Notes: a model not told the origin generated them from the sequence alone. A stretch of DNA of 64,000 nucleotides from an uncultured Bacteroidales bacterium (GCA_903911085.1 CAIWCC010000250.1:1-64000); one strand, 5' to 3'. Positions 1-9,388 are shown, numbered from the stretch's first letter. A program made the numbers and translations.

Positions 1-1
1 G

Positions 2-1009
2 ACGCCTAATGATTTACGCGAATTTGAGCGTCCTGCTCGTCAACGTTCTTCACAGTATTTGGAACCAATGATGGAGCTTTTCGAGAAAGGCGCATTGGCT
101 GGTGGCGATTTATTATCTATCGAAAGTACTGGTGGCAAAGAAGTGTCGGACGATGCACTGATGAACTGCGACATAAAAACCATCATGTTTGCATTGTCGG
201 TTTTGGGTGTGCGTGACATGCAATTTTTGTGGAAAAAAATTGTGGATGTAGCCAACAAGCATGGAAAAATTGCTGCAGGCGATTCTGCTTGCGGTTTTGC
301 CAACACGGCAATGGTTTTGGCTGAGAAAAAATATATTCCTAAAGTTTTTGCTGCATTGGTTCGTGTTATTTCGGTGGTTCGTTCTATCGTTGCCATGGAA
401 GAAGGTGCCGTTGGACCCGATAAAGATTGCGGTTACGAAGGACCTTTCTTGAAAGCAATTACCGGAATTCCTATTTCGATGGAAGGTAAAACTGCTGCTT
501 GTGCACATCTGAGCCCTATTGGTAACATAGCTTCTGCTTGTGCCGATTTGTGGAGTAACGAATCTGTTCAGAATATAAAATTATTGTCTGGAATGGCTCC
601 TACAGCCTATATGGAACAGTTGGAATACGATGCTCGGTTGATGAATGAAGCTTTGCGTGCCGGTAAATTGCATTGCAGCGTTTTGCAACAGTTATTGGTT
701 GCATCCGATATTTACACCGATCCGCAAGCTCTGATTCTTGCACCCGAAAACGTGATTCGCATTTCTCGCGAACTTGTAAAAGGCGATTCGTATGTGGCAA
801 ATGCAAAAAATGGTGCATTGGTAACTATCGATATCATTGAGGAAGCTGTGGCAATGGGCAAATTGAAACTATCGGATATGGAAATTGGTTATCTGCCTTA
901 TATGCGCGAAGAATTGGAAAGTATTCCCGAAAACGAAAGTGATTTTGTGGAAATGATGATGCCAATTTTAGATCAAAGCAAGTTTATTCCTTCTGAATAC
1001 GGCTTGTAG
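2..1009 (+). CDS. mtaB: Methanol:corrinoid methyltransferase MtaB-like, C-terminal part (5' end outside window)
   Basis: The frame is open from the first base, so about 335 C-terminal residues are present; full-length MtaB is about 460. MtaB moves the methyl group of methanol to the cobalt of a partner corrinoid protein (MtaC) using a zinc ion. Seen here: an acidic SIESTGGKE segment, a GDSACGFANTAMVLA segment with one cysteine, and GKTAACAHLSP with a second cysteine. These match the Glu/Cys/Cys zinc ligands of the family. The Methionine at base 59 is internal and is not the start. The following genes encode corrinoid activation proteins, which fits a B12-dependent methyl transferase. The family match is strong. 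Methanol itself as substrate is inferred, because close relatives may use other methylated compounds. Confidence 0.85.
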   Translation, partial: TPNDLREFERPARQRSSQYLEPMMELFEKGALAGGDLLSIESTGGKEVSDDALMNCDIKTIMFALSVLGVRDMQFLWKKIVDVANKHGKIAAGDSACGFANTAMVLAEKKYIPKVFAALVRVISVVRSIVAMEEGAVGPDKDCGYEGPFLKAITGIPISMEGKTAACAHLSPIGNIASACADLWSNESVQNIKLLSGMAPTAYMEQLEYDARLMNEALRAGKLHCSVLQQLLVASDIYTDPQALILAPENVIRISRELVKGDSYVANAKNGALVTIDIIEEAVAMGKLKLSDMEIGYLPYMREELESIPENESDFVEMMMPILDQSKFIPSEYGL

Positions 1010-1026
1010 AAAAATACCCTAATAAA

Positions 1027-1135
1027 CCCCTAGCCCCTGAAGGGGAACTAAATTAGCTTTGATTTATTTCAAATTATCCATTTAGGAAAGTTTAATTTTG
1101 ATAGTAGTAACTAATTTCCCTTCAGGGGCTAAGGG
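1027..1135. repeat. Inverted repeat with nested GC-rich palindromes
   Basis: The gap between mtaB and the CobW gene holds two arms of about 28 bases (1027-1055 and 1108-1135) that are near reverse complements, separated by about 52 AT-rich bases. Each arm carries CCCCTGAAGGGG or a close variant, itself a small hairpin. The layout resembles the short non-autonomous palindromic repeats scattered between genes in Bacteroidota genomes. It could also fold as a terminator or processing hairpin in the transcript. No transposase is present. Confidence 0.7.
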
Positions 1136-1146
1136 TTCTTTTTTTA

Positions 1147-2082
1147 ATGAATAAAATACCCGTAAATATTATAACTGGATTTTTGGGGGCTGGTAAAACT
1201 ACTGCAATCATAAATTTGCTTCGTCAGAAAACTTCAGACGAGCAATGGGCTATAATTATCAATGAGTTTGGTAAAATATCCATCGATAGTCAAACTCTTC
1301 AATCTTCTTCTGTCGCCGGAAATGTATATGACATTTCCGGCGGCTGTATTTGCTGCTCTGCCAAAGGATATTTCCACGAAAATCTTACCGAAATAATTAA
1401 TACTGGTAACTATTCCAGAATTATTATCGAACCAAGTGGATTGGGTGGGGTAGATATGGTTTCTGAAATTGTGGAATCGAATAACCAGTTAATTTTAATG
1501 CCAAAGATTTGTTTGGTTGACATTCAGCTGATGAAAAATGAGCGCATACAACGTTTGCCAATTTATCGGAATCAAATTACTAAATCAGAAATAATCATTT
1601 TTTCGAAGAGTGATTTAGTAAACAACAAACAGGAAGAGCAGGATTTAATTGATAAATTCAATGAATTTTATCCGAATAAAAATATTCTAGAATATGAATT
1701 AATGTCCATGTTATTAAATTGTTATGTACAGCAAGAATCCGCAAAACATAATTACCGCCTTTTGTCGTCCGAAAAAAATAACTTAGAAGATAGTAATTAT
1801 CAAAAAAAGATGCTTAATTTTGATACCACATTTGTTTTTGATGCCCATAAGCTAGCAAAAATTCTTTGTAAATATCCCGAAATATTGCGAGCAAAAGGTC
1901 ATATTATTACTGAGAATAACAATTGGGTTTTAATTAATTATACGCTTTCCAACTGCCATTTCGAACAATGTGATTCAAAGGAACACAATGAAATTGTGAT
2001 TATTACCGAAATGGCAGATGAAGATTTTTTTCAACGATTGGAAGTGGAAATAAAGCTCGCCACATTGTCCAATATCAATTAA
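1147..2082 (+). CDS. CobW/P47K-family (COG0523) GTPase
   Basis: This is a 311-residue G3E-family P-loop GTPase. The Walker A motif GFLGAGKT lies at about residues 11-18 and the metal-binding CxCC motif (CICC) at about residues 67-70, both hallmarks of COG0523 metallochaperones. Family members deliver zinc, cobalt or nickel to target enzymes or take part in cobalamin metabolism. Its place between a zinc- and corrinoid-dependent methyltransferase and a corrinoid activase suggests that it supplies metal to, or helps activate, the methyltransferase system; that is inference. The gene is followed after 16 bases by the activase on the same strand, so they are probably cotranscribed. The C-terminal CobW_C region is present but diverged. 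Confidence 0.85.
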   Translation: MNKIPVNIITGFLGAGKTTAIINLLRQKTSDEQWAIIINEFGKISIDSQTLQSSSVAGNVYDISGGCICCSAKGYFHENLTEIINTGNYSRIIIEPSGLGGVDMVSEIVESNNQLILMPKICLVDIQLMKNERIQRLPIYRNQITKSEIIIFSKSDLVNNKQEEQDLIDKFNEFYPNKNILEYELMSMLLNCYVQQESAKHNYRLLSSEKNNLEDSNYQKKMLNFDTTFVFDAHKLAKILCKYPEILRAKGHIITENNNWVLINYTLSNCHFEQCDSKEHNEIVIITEMADEDFFQRLEVEIKLATLSNIN

Positions 2083-2098
2083 ACTATTTCAATTTTTA

Positions 2099-3586
2099 AT
2101 GAAAAAACACAACATTCAACTACTGCCTTTAGGTAAAATAATTCAGGTAAACGATCAAACTCCGTTGATTGATGTGTTGCACGAATTTGGAATTGAATTT
2201 CCGTGTGGAGGCAAAGGTACTTGCGGAAAATGCAAGGTGAAGTTATTGAATGGCGAAATTGATGTTTCCGATATTCATCAACAAAAAATTGATAAGTTAG
2301 GTCTTTCATCCGATTGGCGATTAGCATGTTACAGCAATTGCACAAGCGATATAACTTTAGAAATTGAACAATTTAATCATCTAATTCTAGCCGACGAAAG
2401 CGATTTCGATTTCAACGCACTTGCTGGATTTGGCATTGCAATTGATTTAGGTACAACTACTTTGGTAGCTCAGCTGGTCGATTTATCAACTTCCAAGGTT
2501 TTGGCCGTTGAAACCCAACTCAATCCACAAGTAAAATTTGGTGCCGATTTAATTTCCAGAATTCAAGCAGCTTTAGATGGTCATGCCACCGAAATGACAC
2601 GTATTATTCGAGCTTCAATTGGTGCAATGATTGAACTTTTACTTCAAAAACAACCTGTTGCAATTGACAGAATATCAATAGTTGGAAATACTGTTATGCA
2701 GCTCATTTTCAGCAATTGTGACATCACTCCTCTTGCCGAATATCCCTTTAATACCGACAATTTAGGAAAAAAGACTTTTCAGCCAAAAGAACTTGGTTGG
2801 AATTTACAAATAACTGATAATGTGCAGTTTTTTCCTTCCATTGGTAGCTTTGTTGGCAGTGATATACTGGCAGGAATTGCTGCTACCGGATTGCATGTAA
2901 AGGAAGAATACACCGCTTTGATTGATTTGGGAACAAATGGCGAAATTGTGGTTGGCAATAAGCATCAAATTGTATGCGCATCTACAGCTGCCGGGCCTGC
3001 TTTCGAAGGTACAAATATATCGATGGGAATGCGTGCTGTTACCGGAGCTGTGTCGTCAATAAGCTTGATAGACAATCAATTAATGTCAAACATAATTGGA
3101 AATGTAACACCAAAAGGAATTTGCGGAAGTGCGTTGGTTGATGCCGTTGCAATTTTTAGAGCACAGGATTTGATAGGCATGTTTGGTGAAATTAATTCGG
3201 GTGAAGCTACTATTTCAGTGACTGGGAATGTGCATTTAACGCAAAAAGACATCAACGAATTTCAATTGGCAAAAGCTGCGATTGCTGCTGGATTAGAAAT
3301 TTTGTGCAAAACAATTTCTATTCAACTTTCTGATATTCAAAATATTTATATTGCTGGTGGATTTGGCAATTATATTAATATTCAACATCTTGTGCAAACA
3401 GGAATGATAGAATTGCCCGAAAATAAAATTCATAAAATGGGTAATACCGCTTTGATTGGAGCCAAAATGTTTTTATTCTCTAATGAAGAAATTGTAAGTA
3501 CTATACTTACAAAAACTAAACATATAAACTTGGAAAGTGACCCCAATTTTCAAGATATATACGTTGACAAAATGTTGTTTTTATAG
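2099..3586 (+). CDS. Corrinoid activation protein (2Fe-2S ferredoxin plus ASKHA domain, RACo/DUF4445-like)
   Basis: This 495-residue protein has an N-terminal 2Fe-2S ferredoxin domain (about residues 1-95) with the cysteine pattern CGGKGTCGKC and a later Cys in RLACYS. An ASKHA-type ATPase domain follows, with glycine-rich phosphate-binding motifs GIAIDLGTTTL (about 113) and ALIDLGTNGEI (about 277). Such proteins use ATP hydrolysis to drive electrons from the iron-sulfur cluster to the cob(II)alamin of corrinoid methyltransferase partners and restore the active Co(I) state. It is somewhat shorter than characterised RACo proteins (about 630 residues). Its neighbours, mtaB and a MetH-activation-domain gene, support the role. 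The exact partner corrinoid protein is not in the window. Confidence 0.88.
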   Translation: MKKHNIQLLPLGKIIQVNDQTPLIDVLHEFGIEFPCGGKGTCGKCKVKLLNGEIDVSDIHQQKIDKLGLSSDWRLACYSNCTSDITLEIEQFNHLILADESDFDFNALAGFGIAIDLGTTTLVAQLVDLSTSKVLAVETQLNPQVKFGADLISRIQAALDGHATEMTRIIRASIGAMIELLLQKQPVAIDRISIVGNTVMQLIFSNCDITPLAEYPFNTDNLGKKTFQPKELGWNLQITDNVQFFPSIGSFVGSDILAGIAATGLHVKEEYTALIDLGTNGEIVVGNKHQIVCASTAAGPAFEGTNISMGMRAVTGAVSSISLIDNQLMSNIIGNVTPKGICGSALVDAVAIFRAQDLIGMFGEINSGEATISVTGNVHLTQKDINEFQLAKAAIAAGLEILCKTISIQLSDIQNIYIAGGFGNYINIQHLVQTGMIELPENKIHKMGNTALIGAKMFLFSNEEIVSTILTKTKHINLESDPNFQDIYVDKMLFL

Positions 3587-3627
3587 ATTATATACCCATC
3601 CCAAAAAATAAGAAATAATATAATAAA

Positions 3628-4311
3628 ATGAATTGGACATCATTAACCCTTAAACTTTCTGATTTAGAATTAGATAGAAACGAAATCTATTTAAATTTGG
3701 GTTATCATGGCGTAACACCCGAAGAGCATATTATTTTAATGGTTGATGATATTATTTCTCATGCTAATGAAATTTGTCATCCAATTGTAGGTTATGAATT
3801 CTACGAACAAATTAATATTAATCGTCACTTTCTCACTATCAACGACATACCTATGAAAACTGGACATGTAATAGCTGGTTATATGGTTCCAGCTACTATT
3901 ATTGCTGCTTTTGTAGTAACCGCTGGTCAAGAATATGATGACTATTTACATGAATTAAAACAGCAAGGTGATATTGTAACTGAGTTTTTTGCGGATGCTA
4001 TTGGTAGCGAAATAGCCGAATCATCCGTTCGTTATGTTACCCAACTTGTTAATATGAAAGCAGATGAATTGAGACTTATGACAACAAACTCGTACAGTCC
4101 AGGTTATTGCGGTTGGCATGTTCGCGAGCAAAAACAACTTTTTGCACTAATGCCCGAAAACCCATGTGGAATAAAACTCAACGAATCTAGCCTTATGCAT
4201 CCCGTTAAATCCGTTAGTGGTATTATCGGATTAGGTGCGAAAATTGAACCAACTCCTTATGCATGTGATATTTGTGGTATGGTTACATGCTTCAAACGTA
4301 AAGTTAATTAA
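3628..4311 (+). CDS. MetH activation-domain-like protein of a corrinoid methyltransferase locus
   Basis: This 227-residue protein resembles the C-terminal S-adenosylmethionine-binding activation domain of B12-dependent methionine synthase. The NSYSPGYCGW segment and the following KLNESSLMHPVKSVSG correspond to the MetH motifs (RxxPGYP... and KLTES...M.P..SVSG). It ends in a cysteine-rich tail (YACDICGMVTCFKRK) not found in MetH, which may bind a metal or a cluster. Free-standing versions occur in corrinoid methyltransferase clusters, where a role in reactivating the corrinoid is suggested. It lies 41 bases after the activase gene and closes the locus. The exact function is inferred. Confidence 0.8.
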   Translation: MNWTSLTLKLSDLELDRNEIYLNLGYHGVTPEEHIILMVDDIISHANEICHPIVGYEFYEQININRHFLTINDIPMKTGHVIAGYMVPATIIAAFVVTAGQEYDDYLHELKQQGDIVTEFFADAIGSEIAESSVRYVTQLVNMKADELRLMTTNSYSPGYCGWHVREQKQLFALMPENPCGIKLNESSLMHPVKSVSGIIGLGAKIEPTPYACDICGMVTCFKRKVN

Positions 4312-4617
4312 TTGATTTATTTTTGCTTTACAAATTCCAAATCCTTTGATAGTTTTTTATGTTCCGAGAACTCAAGTGAATAATAATTTTATACAGCCAG
4401 AAACAAAATTTGAGAAAAAACATCAAATAACACACCGCCCAAATCCATTATTTCAAGTCAGCGCTCCAAATTAGCCACCAGACCGCACGAATATCACTCA
4501 ACGATTTAGTGTCATTGATGCAAGAAAATTTATAGCTTTTATCAATAATTTGTTTACTTTTGTAGTCAAAATATTTTAAAACTCAAACTTACTCGCTCTT
4601 TTGCAAAAAAATAAATT
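4312..4617. other. Intergenic region upstream of proA
   Basis: These 306 bases contain no open frame with recognisable similarity. The only supported signal is the proA -7 element at the right end. No clear terminator for the corrinoid locus is visible. Confidence 0.5.
4555..4562 (+). promoter_or_regulatory. Putative proA promoter, -7 element TACTTTTG
   Basis: TACTTTTG fits the Bacteroidota -7 consensus TAnnTTTG and lies 55 bases before the proA start codon. No convincing TTTG -33 element is found at the usual 19-base spacing. Confidence 0.5.
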
Positions 4618-5868
4618 ATGTTACAAAACTTATCTTGGCAACAATCTGCACTTTACGCATCACGTTCATTAAATTTAATATCCGACAATATTATTAATCA
4701 AGTATTGCTTGAGTTGGCTAATGAAGCAGTGGCACAAACTGAAACAATATTATTCGAAAACGCCAAAGACTTAGCGGCAATGGACAAATCTAATCCAATG
4801 TACGACAGGTTATTACTAACAAAAGAACGGATAGAAAGTATTGCTGCCGATATTCGTAATGTTGCATCGTTGCCTTCACCATTGGGCAAGCAATTAATGG
4901 AAACATTGCGCCCCAACGGAATGAAAATTTCAAAGGTAACAGTGCCTTTTGGAGTTGTGGGAATCATTTACGAAGCACGCCCAAATGTAAGTTTCGATGT
5001 ATTTTCTCTTTGTCTAAAATCTGGAAATGCTTGCGTAATGAAAGGTGGTACAGATGCATACAGCTCCAATTTGGCAATTGTAACAGTTATTCGCTCTGTT
5101 TTATTCCGCTTTGGACTCGAAAAAGGCATAGTAACTCTGCTGCCTGCTGGACGAGAAGCTGCAGCTGAATTGATGAATGCAGTTGGTACTGTTGATGTGA
5201 TTATTCCTCGTGGGGGAAAAGGGTTAATCGATTATGTAAGAGACAATTCGCGCATACCTGTAATTGAAACAGGTGCTGGTATTTGCCATACTTATTTTGA
5301 TGAATTTGGAGATTTGGCAAAAGGTGCCGATATTGTGTTTAATGCTAAAACGCGTCGAGTAAGTGTTTGTAATGCATTGGATTGCTTGGTGATAAATGAA
5401 AAACGACTGGCAGATTTGCCTGTACTATGCGAGAAATTAGCAACAAAAAATGTTGTCATTTATGCCGATTTAAAAGCTTACACAATTTTGAAAGGTAAAT
5501 ATCCTGATGAATTATTAAAAGAGGCTTCGGACGAAAGTTATGGCATAGAGTTTCTCGACTATAAAATGTCAATTAAAACTGTAGAATCAATATATGAAGC
5601 TGTAGAACATATTTCAAAATTTAGTTCAAAACATAGTGAGTGTATTGTGAGTGAAGATGATAAGCAAATTTTGTTTTTCGACAAAATGGTTGATGCGGCA
5701 TGTATTTATACCAATGTGTCAACAGCTTTTACCGATGGAGCGCAGTTTGGTCTGGGTGCCGAAATTGGTATTAGTACTCAAAAATTACATGCACGTGGAC
5801 CTATGGCGTTGGCTGAATTATGTTCTTACAAATGGATTATCAAAGGTGAAGGTCAAGTAAGAAGTTAA
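4618..5868 (+). CDS. proA: Gamma-glutamyl phosphate reductase (glutamate-5-semialdehyde dehydrogenase)
   Basis: This 416-residue cytoplasmic enzyme reduces gamma-glutamyl phosphate to glutamate-5-semialdehyde with NADPH, the second step of proline synthesis. Seen: the family signature around [16 protein letters not shown] (about residues 105-120), the [11 protein letters not shown] segment, and the aldehyde-dehydrogenase-fold cysteine in the [12 protein letters not shown] region. Its length is normal for ProA. It starts at an ATG with its own promoter-like element upstream. The proB gene is not adjacent in this window, so the gene appears to stand alone between the corrinoid locus and rpmE2. 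Confidence 0.95.
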   Translation: MLQNLSWQQSALYASRSLNLISDNIINQVLLELANEAVAQTETILFENAKDLAAMDKSNPMYDRLLLTKERIESIAADIRNVASLPSPLGKQLMETLRPNGMKISKVTVPFGVVGIIYEARPNVSFDVFSLCLKSGNACVMKGGTDAYSSNLAIVTVIRSVLFRFGLEKGIVTLLPAGREAAAELMNAVGTVDVIIPRGGKGLIDYVRDNSRIPVIETGAGICHTYFDEFGDLAKGADIVFNAKTRRVSVCNALDCLVINEKRLADLPVLCEKLATKNVVIYADLKAYTILKGKYPDELLKEASDESYGIEFLDYKMSIKTVESIYEAVEHISKFSSKHSECIVSEDDKQILFFDKMVDAACIYTNVSTAFTDGAQFGLGAEIGISTQKLHARGPMALAELCSYKWIIKGEGQVRS

Positions 5869-6084
5869 TATCCAATAGATAGCTATTAAAATCGAATGTT
5901 TAGAATGGTGTTTATTGTTTCAAAAAGCCAATGAATCAATTCTACTCCCAGTATATTGACTCTTTTTAAAAAGTTATATTGATAAATCGCTATGGCTATA
6001 CAATTATTTATTAGGATGTTGAAGCATAAAAATAGGCAATTTGCAATATAAACCATTTTTTTCAAATAATATTTATCAAAACAG

Positions 6085-6115
6085 TTGGATAATTAGATGA
6101 AAATTAGTACTTTTG
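6085..6115 (+). promoter_or_regulatory. Putative rpmE2 promoter
   Basis: A TTGG at 6085 and a TACTTTTG -7 element at 6108-6115, about 20 bases apart, fit the Bacteroidota promoter pattern. Transcription would begin close to 6122 and give a leader of about 40 bases ahead of the ATG at 6161. Confidence 0.6.
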
Positions 6116-6160
6116 CAAGCCCAATTAAGAATAGCGAAAAATAAATTAAAACATAAAGAT

Positions 6161-6421
6161 ATGAAAAGCGGAATTCATCCAGAAAACTATCGTCCAGTAG
6201 CATTTAAAGACATGTCGAACGGTGACACCTTTATCTCTCGTTCAACCGTAAATACTAAGGAAACCATCGAAATCGAGGGTATTACTTATCCAGTTGTAAA
6301 AATGGAAATTTCTAGTTCATCACATCCTTTCTATACAGGTAAATCGAAAATGGTTGATACTGCAGGACGTGTTGATAAATTTATGACTCGCTATGCAAAA
6401 CGCATCGAAAGCAAAAAATAA
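6161..6421 (+). CDS. rpmE2: 50S ribosomal protein L31, type B
   Basis: This 86-residue protein begins [15 protein letters not shown], the classic start of type B L31. The longer frame reaching back to 6113 is not used: its first codon overlaps the -7 promoter element, and the family start is at 6161. The protein has no cysteine, so it is the zinc-independent paralogue, which lacks the four-cysteine zinc site of type A L31. It is a component of the large ribosomal subunit near the central protuberance. A strong bidirectional terminator follows. Confidence 0.96.
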   Translation: MKSGIHPENYRPVAFKDMSNGDTFISRSTVNTKETIEIEGITYPVVKMEISSSSHPFYTGKSKMVDTAGRVDKFMTRYAKRIESKK

Positions 6422-6431
6422 GTTGTAAATA

Positions 6432-6481
6432 CACCCCATAAAAAAAGCCTCGAACTTAAATTCGAGGCTTTTTTTGTGGGG
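6432..6481. terminator. Bidirectional rho-independent terminator
   Basis: A stem of GCCTCGAA/TTCGAGGC, extended by flanking A and T runs (6441-6475) and an outer ACCCCA/TGGGGT pairing, has U-tracts in both directions. It can end both the rpmE2 transcript and the converging TonB-receptor transcript. Confidence 0.92.
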
Positions 6482-6589
6482 TAATCAATGATTTGAGAAA
6501 CAATGTTGTACCTATAATTTGATTTGGAATCATTTTATAGATACAACTAGTTTTAATTTATTGGTTTTAGTATTACTAAGATCGAGATA

Positions 6590-9022
6590 TTAAAATTTCA
6601 ATGTTACTGAGCAAAGAAAATTTCTACCAGCTTGTGGGAAAAATCGTAAATCGTTGGAGCGTACACCATTAAAATAACACGAGTACCAAGTCCATCCATT
6701 TGATTCGTATTGTTCATTCAATAGGTTGTTTACTAATACGTTAAAGTCTATCGATTTAATTTTATTCAATTTCAATGAATACTTTAAATTCAAGTTGTTT
6801 ACAAAATATGCATGGATTGAACGTGCATCGTCCGATGTATTATCAATAAATTGTTTTCCTACATAATTTGAATGCAAACCACACTCAAAGGATTTGTAAT
6901 TGATAGTAAATATACTGTTACCAATAATATTCGGCGAATAGGCTATGTTGGTTGTTCCAAGATAATTATCCTTACTTGCTAACCAATTCCAATCGATATT
7001 ATTGTCATACATATCTACGCCTTGTTCAGTGAAATTTTTAATTTTATTTTTACTTAATGTCATATTTCCATCCCATTTTAACCAATCTGTAATTTTAGCT
7101 CCTGCTGTAAATTCAATACCAGAGCGATAACTATCTGGAATATTTGACGTTAAAAGCTCTCCAATTTCACTGAGTTTACCAGTAAGAATCAATTGATTAT
7201 CATATTTCATATAATAAAAATTCACTCCTGCGCTAAAACGCGAAGACTGAAAACGATATCCAATTTCAGTATCATAAAGTCGCTCACTAGTAGGTAAATC
7301 TTTTGTACCTGCATCGGTATAATTACTCCTATTTGGCTCCCTATTGGCAATTGAATATGAGACATACAAATCATTATTTGTATTCAATTTATAGGTTAGT
7401 CCAAATTTGGGGTTGAAAAAGTTGAATGGATGAGTTTGTGTAATGTCAGTCATTGCACCCGTTTTGCTGTTGAACTTATCGCTTGTGCCATTCATCGAAT
7501 ATCTTATTATACGATATTGTAAATCAGTCATTAAGTAGATATTTTCCAACACTTCGGCTGTTATTTTTGCATATACATTGGCTTCATCTTTTATTGATTT
7601 ACTTCGATAATACTCATTGGCAATATCGAGGTTTTGAGCATTGCGCGCCCAGACCACATTCCCAAAATGATGACCTACGTAACGACTAGCTGCTCCACCA
7701 AATGAAGCATTCACTTTTTTTGTGTCGTAATTCAATGCCCCAGTTATGCCACCAAACTGATTATCCAACCATTTTTGACGGACTAAATCAGTAGTTTCTT
7801 GTATCACTGTATCAACCATTGCCGGCGTTAAATTATATTTTTTGTAATCTTGATCGGTTTTGTATTCTTCGTAATAACCAATTCCTTTGGTGAAATGCGC
7901 TGTTGTATTCAAATGTAAATTCTGATTCAGCTCTTGTAACCAATGTAGTTGGTAGTGTGTTTGTTTATAATTATCAGTCTGATTATCATAAAATTGAGTT
8001 TTACCATTCATATCCGTATATTTTCCCAATTCGTTATAAGTTCTATTTGTTGAAAGGAGAGTGTCAGCCACTCCATTCCATGCCTGATACGTTTTTTCGG
8101 CGCCCCCAAAAGTTGTAAATTTCACCACGGTTTTATCAGAAAAATATCCAGCAGACAAATAATAGGAATTCATATCTACTTTAGCTCTATCTAAATAACC
8201 ATCTGATTTTACGTTGGAAAGTCGCATGTCGAATGCAAAGTGATTGTTAATCAGACCAGTTCCAATTTTGATGGAATTTTTATTGGTATTGAATGAACCA
8301 ATAGTACTGCTAACTTCAGAATATGGTTTTGTATTTACATTTTCGGTTTGCATATTTATACTTGCACCAAAAGCTGCTGCGCCATTGGTAGAAGTTCCCA
8401 CACCTCGTTGCACTTGAACCGACAAAAGTGACGATGCAAAGTCGGGCATATTTACAAAATATACACTATGTGATTCGGAATCGTTGAGAGGAACTCCATT
8501 TACAGTAATATTTACACGGTTAGCATCAGTGCCACGAATACGAAATCCAGTATATCCAATACCAGTTCCAGCATCCGAATTGGCTACAAACGACGGTGTA
8601 AGTGCCAGTAAATATGGCAAATCTTGTCCTAAATTTCGTTTTGCAATTTCTTTGGAACTCACATCGCTATATGCCACTGCCGAACGGTCATTAGCACGTA
8701 GTGAATTTACTGTAATTTCGTTGATAGAATAAGATTTCGGATTTAATGTGATAATCACATTCTCATCTACGTTTAATTGTTTTACCAATGACTCGAAACC
8801 CACAAACTTTACTACTATTGAATAGCGCTTGTTAGTCAGTTGATTAAACAGGAAAGTTCCCATTTTTGAAGTGGTTTGAACTTGATTGGTGTTTTGTAAT
8901 ACTACGGTAGCCCCCATTAAAGGACTACCATTTTCATCAACCACTTTTCCCGAAAGGGTGTGTTGAGCGATGGCTGAAAAAGCCGAAAACAGCAAAAATG
9001 CTGCGATAACAATTTGTCTCAT
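6590..9022 (-). CDS. TonB-dependent outer-membrane receptor, probable thiamin transporter
   Basis: This 810-residue protein has a signal peptide (residues 1-19, cleaved after SAIAQ), a carboxypeptidase-regulatory-like beta domain (about 20-100, GKVVDENGSPLMGATV), a plug domain (about 115-225, with the FRIRGTDANRVNITVNG region) and a 22-strand type barrel to the C-terminal aromatic residue (VTLKF). It would use TonB energy to import a ligand across the outer membrane. The TPP riboswitch in its leader shows control by thiamin pyrophosphate, and TPP-controlled TonB receptors in Bacteroidota are predicted thiamin importers. It is not paired with a SusD gene. Ligand identity rests on the riboswitch alone. 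Confidence 0.9.
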   Translation of the reverse strand: MRQIVIAAFLLFSAFSAIAQHTLSGKVVDENGSPLMGATVVLQNTNQVQTTSKMGTFLFNQLTNKRYSIVVKFVGFESLVKQLNVDENVIITLNPKSYSINEITVNSLRANDRSAVAYSDVSSKEIAKRNLGQDLPYLLALTPSFVANSDAGTGIGYTGFRIRGTDANRVNITVNGVPLNDSESHSVYFVNMPDFASSLLSVQVQRGVGTSTNGAAAFGASINMQTENVNTKPYSEVSSTIGSFNTNKNSIKIGTGLINNHFAFDMRLSNVKSDGYLDRAKVDMNSYYLSAGYFSDKTVVKFTTFGGAEKTYQAWNGVADTLLSTNRTYNELGKYTDMNGKTQFYDNQTDNYKQTHYQLHWLQELNQNLHLNTTAHFTKGIGYYEEYKTDQDYKKYNLTPAMVDTVIQETTDLVRQKWLDNQFGGITGALNYDTKKVNASFGGAASRYVGHHFGNVVWARNAQNLDIANEYYRSKSIKDEANVYAKITAEVLENIYLMTDLQYRIIRYSMNGTSDKFNSKTGAMTDITQTHPFNFFNPKFGLTYKLNTNNDLYVSYSIANREPNRSNYTDAGTKDLPTSERLYDTEIGYRFQSSRFSAGVNFYYMKYDNQLILTGKLSEIGELLTSNIPDSYRSGIEFTAGAKITDWLKWDGNMTLSKNKIKNFTEQGVDMYDNNIDWNWLASKDNYLGTTNIAYSPNIIGNSIFTINYKSFECGLHSNYVGKQFIDNTSDDARSIHAYFVNNLNLKYSLKLNKIKSIDFNVLVNNLLNEQYESNGWTWYSCYFNGVRSNDLRFFPQAGRNFLCSVTLKF

Positions 9023-9087
9023 AACAATTTATTAATTAGTTAATAATTTGATTTTGAGAGCCTAAAAAAAAGTCTGATGAATATGTC

Positions 9088-9160
9088 TTATTCCCTTCTC
9101 GGCATTATCCGTGCAGGTTCAAAGGGTATGATCTCAGCCCGAAATATTAAGGCACCCCAT
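9088..9160 (-). promoter_or_regulatory. TPP riboswitch (THI element)
   Basis: On the minus strand the leader reads GGGGTGCC, then GGGCTGAGA, ACCCTTTGAACCTG, GGATAATGCC and GAAGGGAA, which are the conserved blocks of the thiamin pyrophosphate riboswitch in the right order and spacing. It lies about 65 bases before the receptor start codon. Thiamin pyrophosphate binding is expected to lower expression of the receptor. Confidence 0.97.
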
Positions 9161-9303
9161 TTTAAATAATTCAAACTGTTTGAAGAGTTTGAAAAGTATG
9201 AAAAGAAAGAATTGTTTGAACCTTTGAAGAATTCAAAACTTAAAATAATTTATAAAAAGAAAGAAAAACAACCCTGGAAGCGGGTCGAATTCCTTTCGGG
9301 GGA

Positions 9304-9311
9304 CAAAGGTA
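9304..9311 (-). promoter_or_regulatory. Putative promoter of the TPP-controlled transcript (-7 TACCTTTG)
   Basis: TACCTTTG on the minus strand fits TAnnTTTG and lies about 145 bases upstream of the riboswitch start. No clear -33 element is visible. Confidence 0.5.
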
Positions 9312-9388
9312 ATGAAAAAAGTTGAAGTTTGTTTCTTTTTTATTCCTTCCAATATCATTTTCGAATTTCAATAATCTAATTTCACCAT

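Noticed and set aside
6113-6160. N-terminal extension of L31
   Set aside because: The extension overlaps the -7 promoter element and the family start is at 6161.
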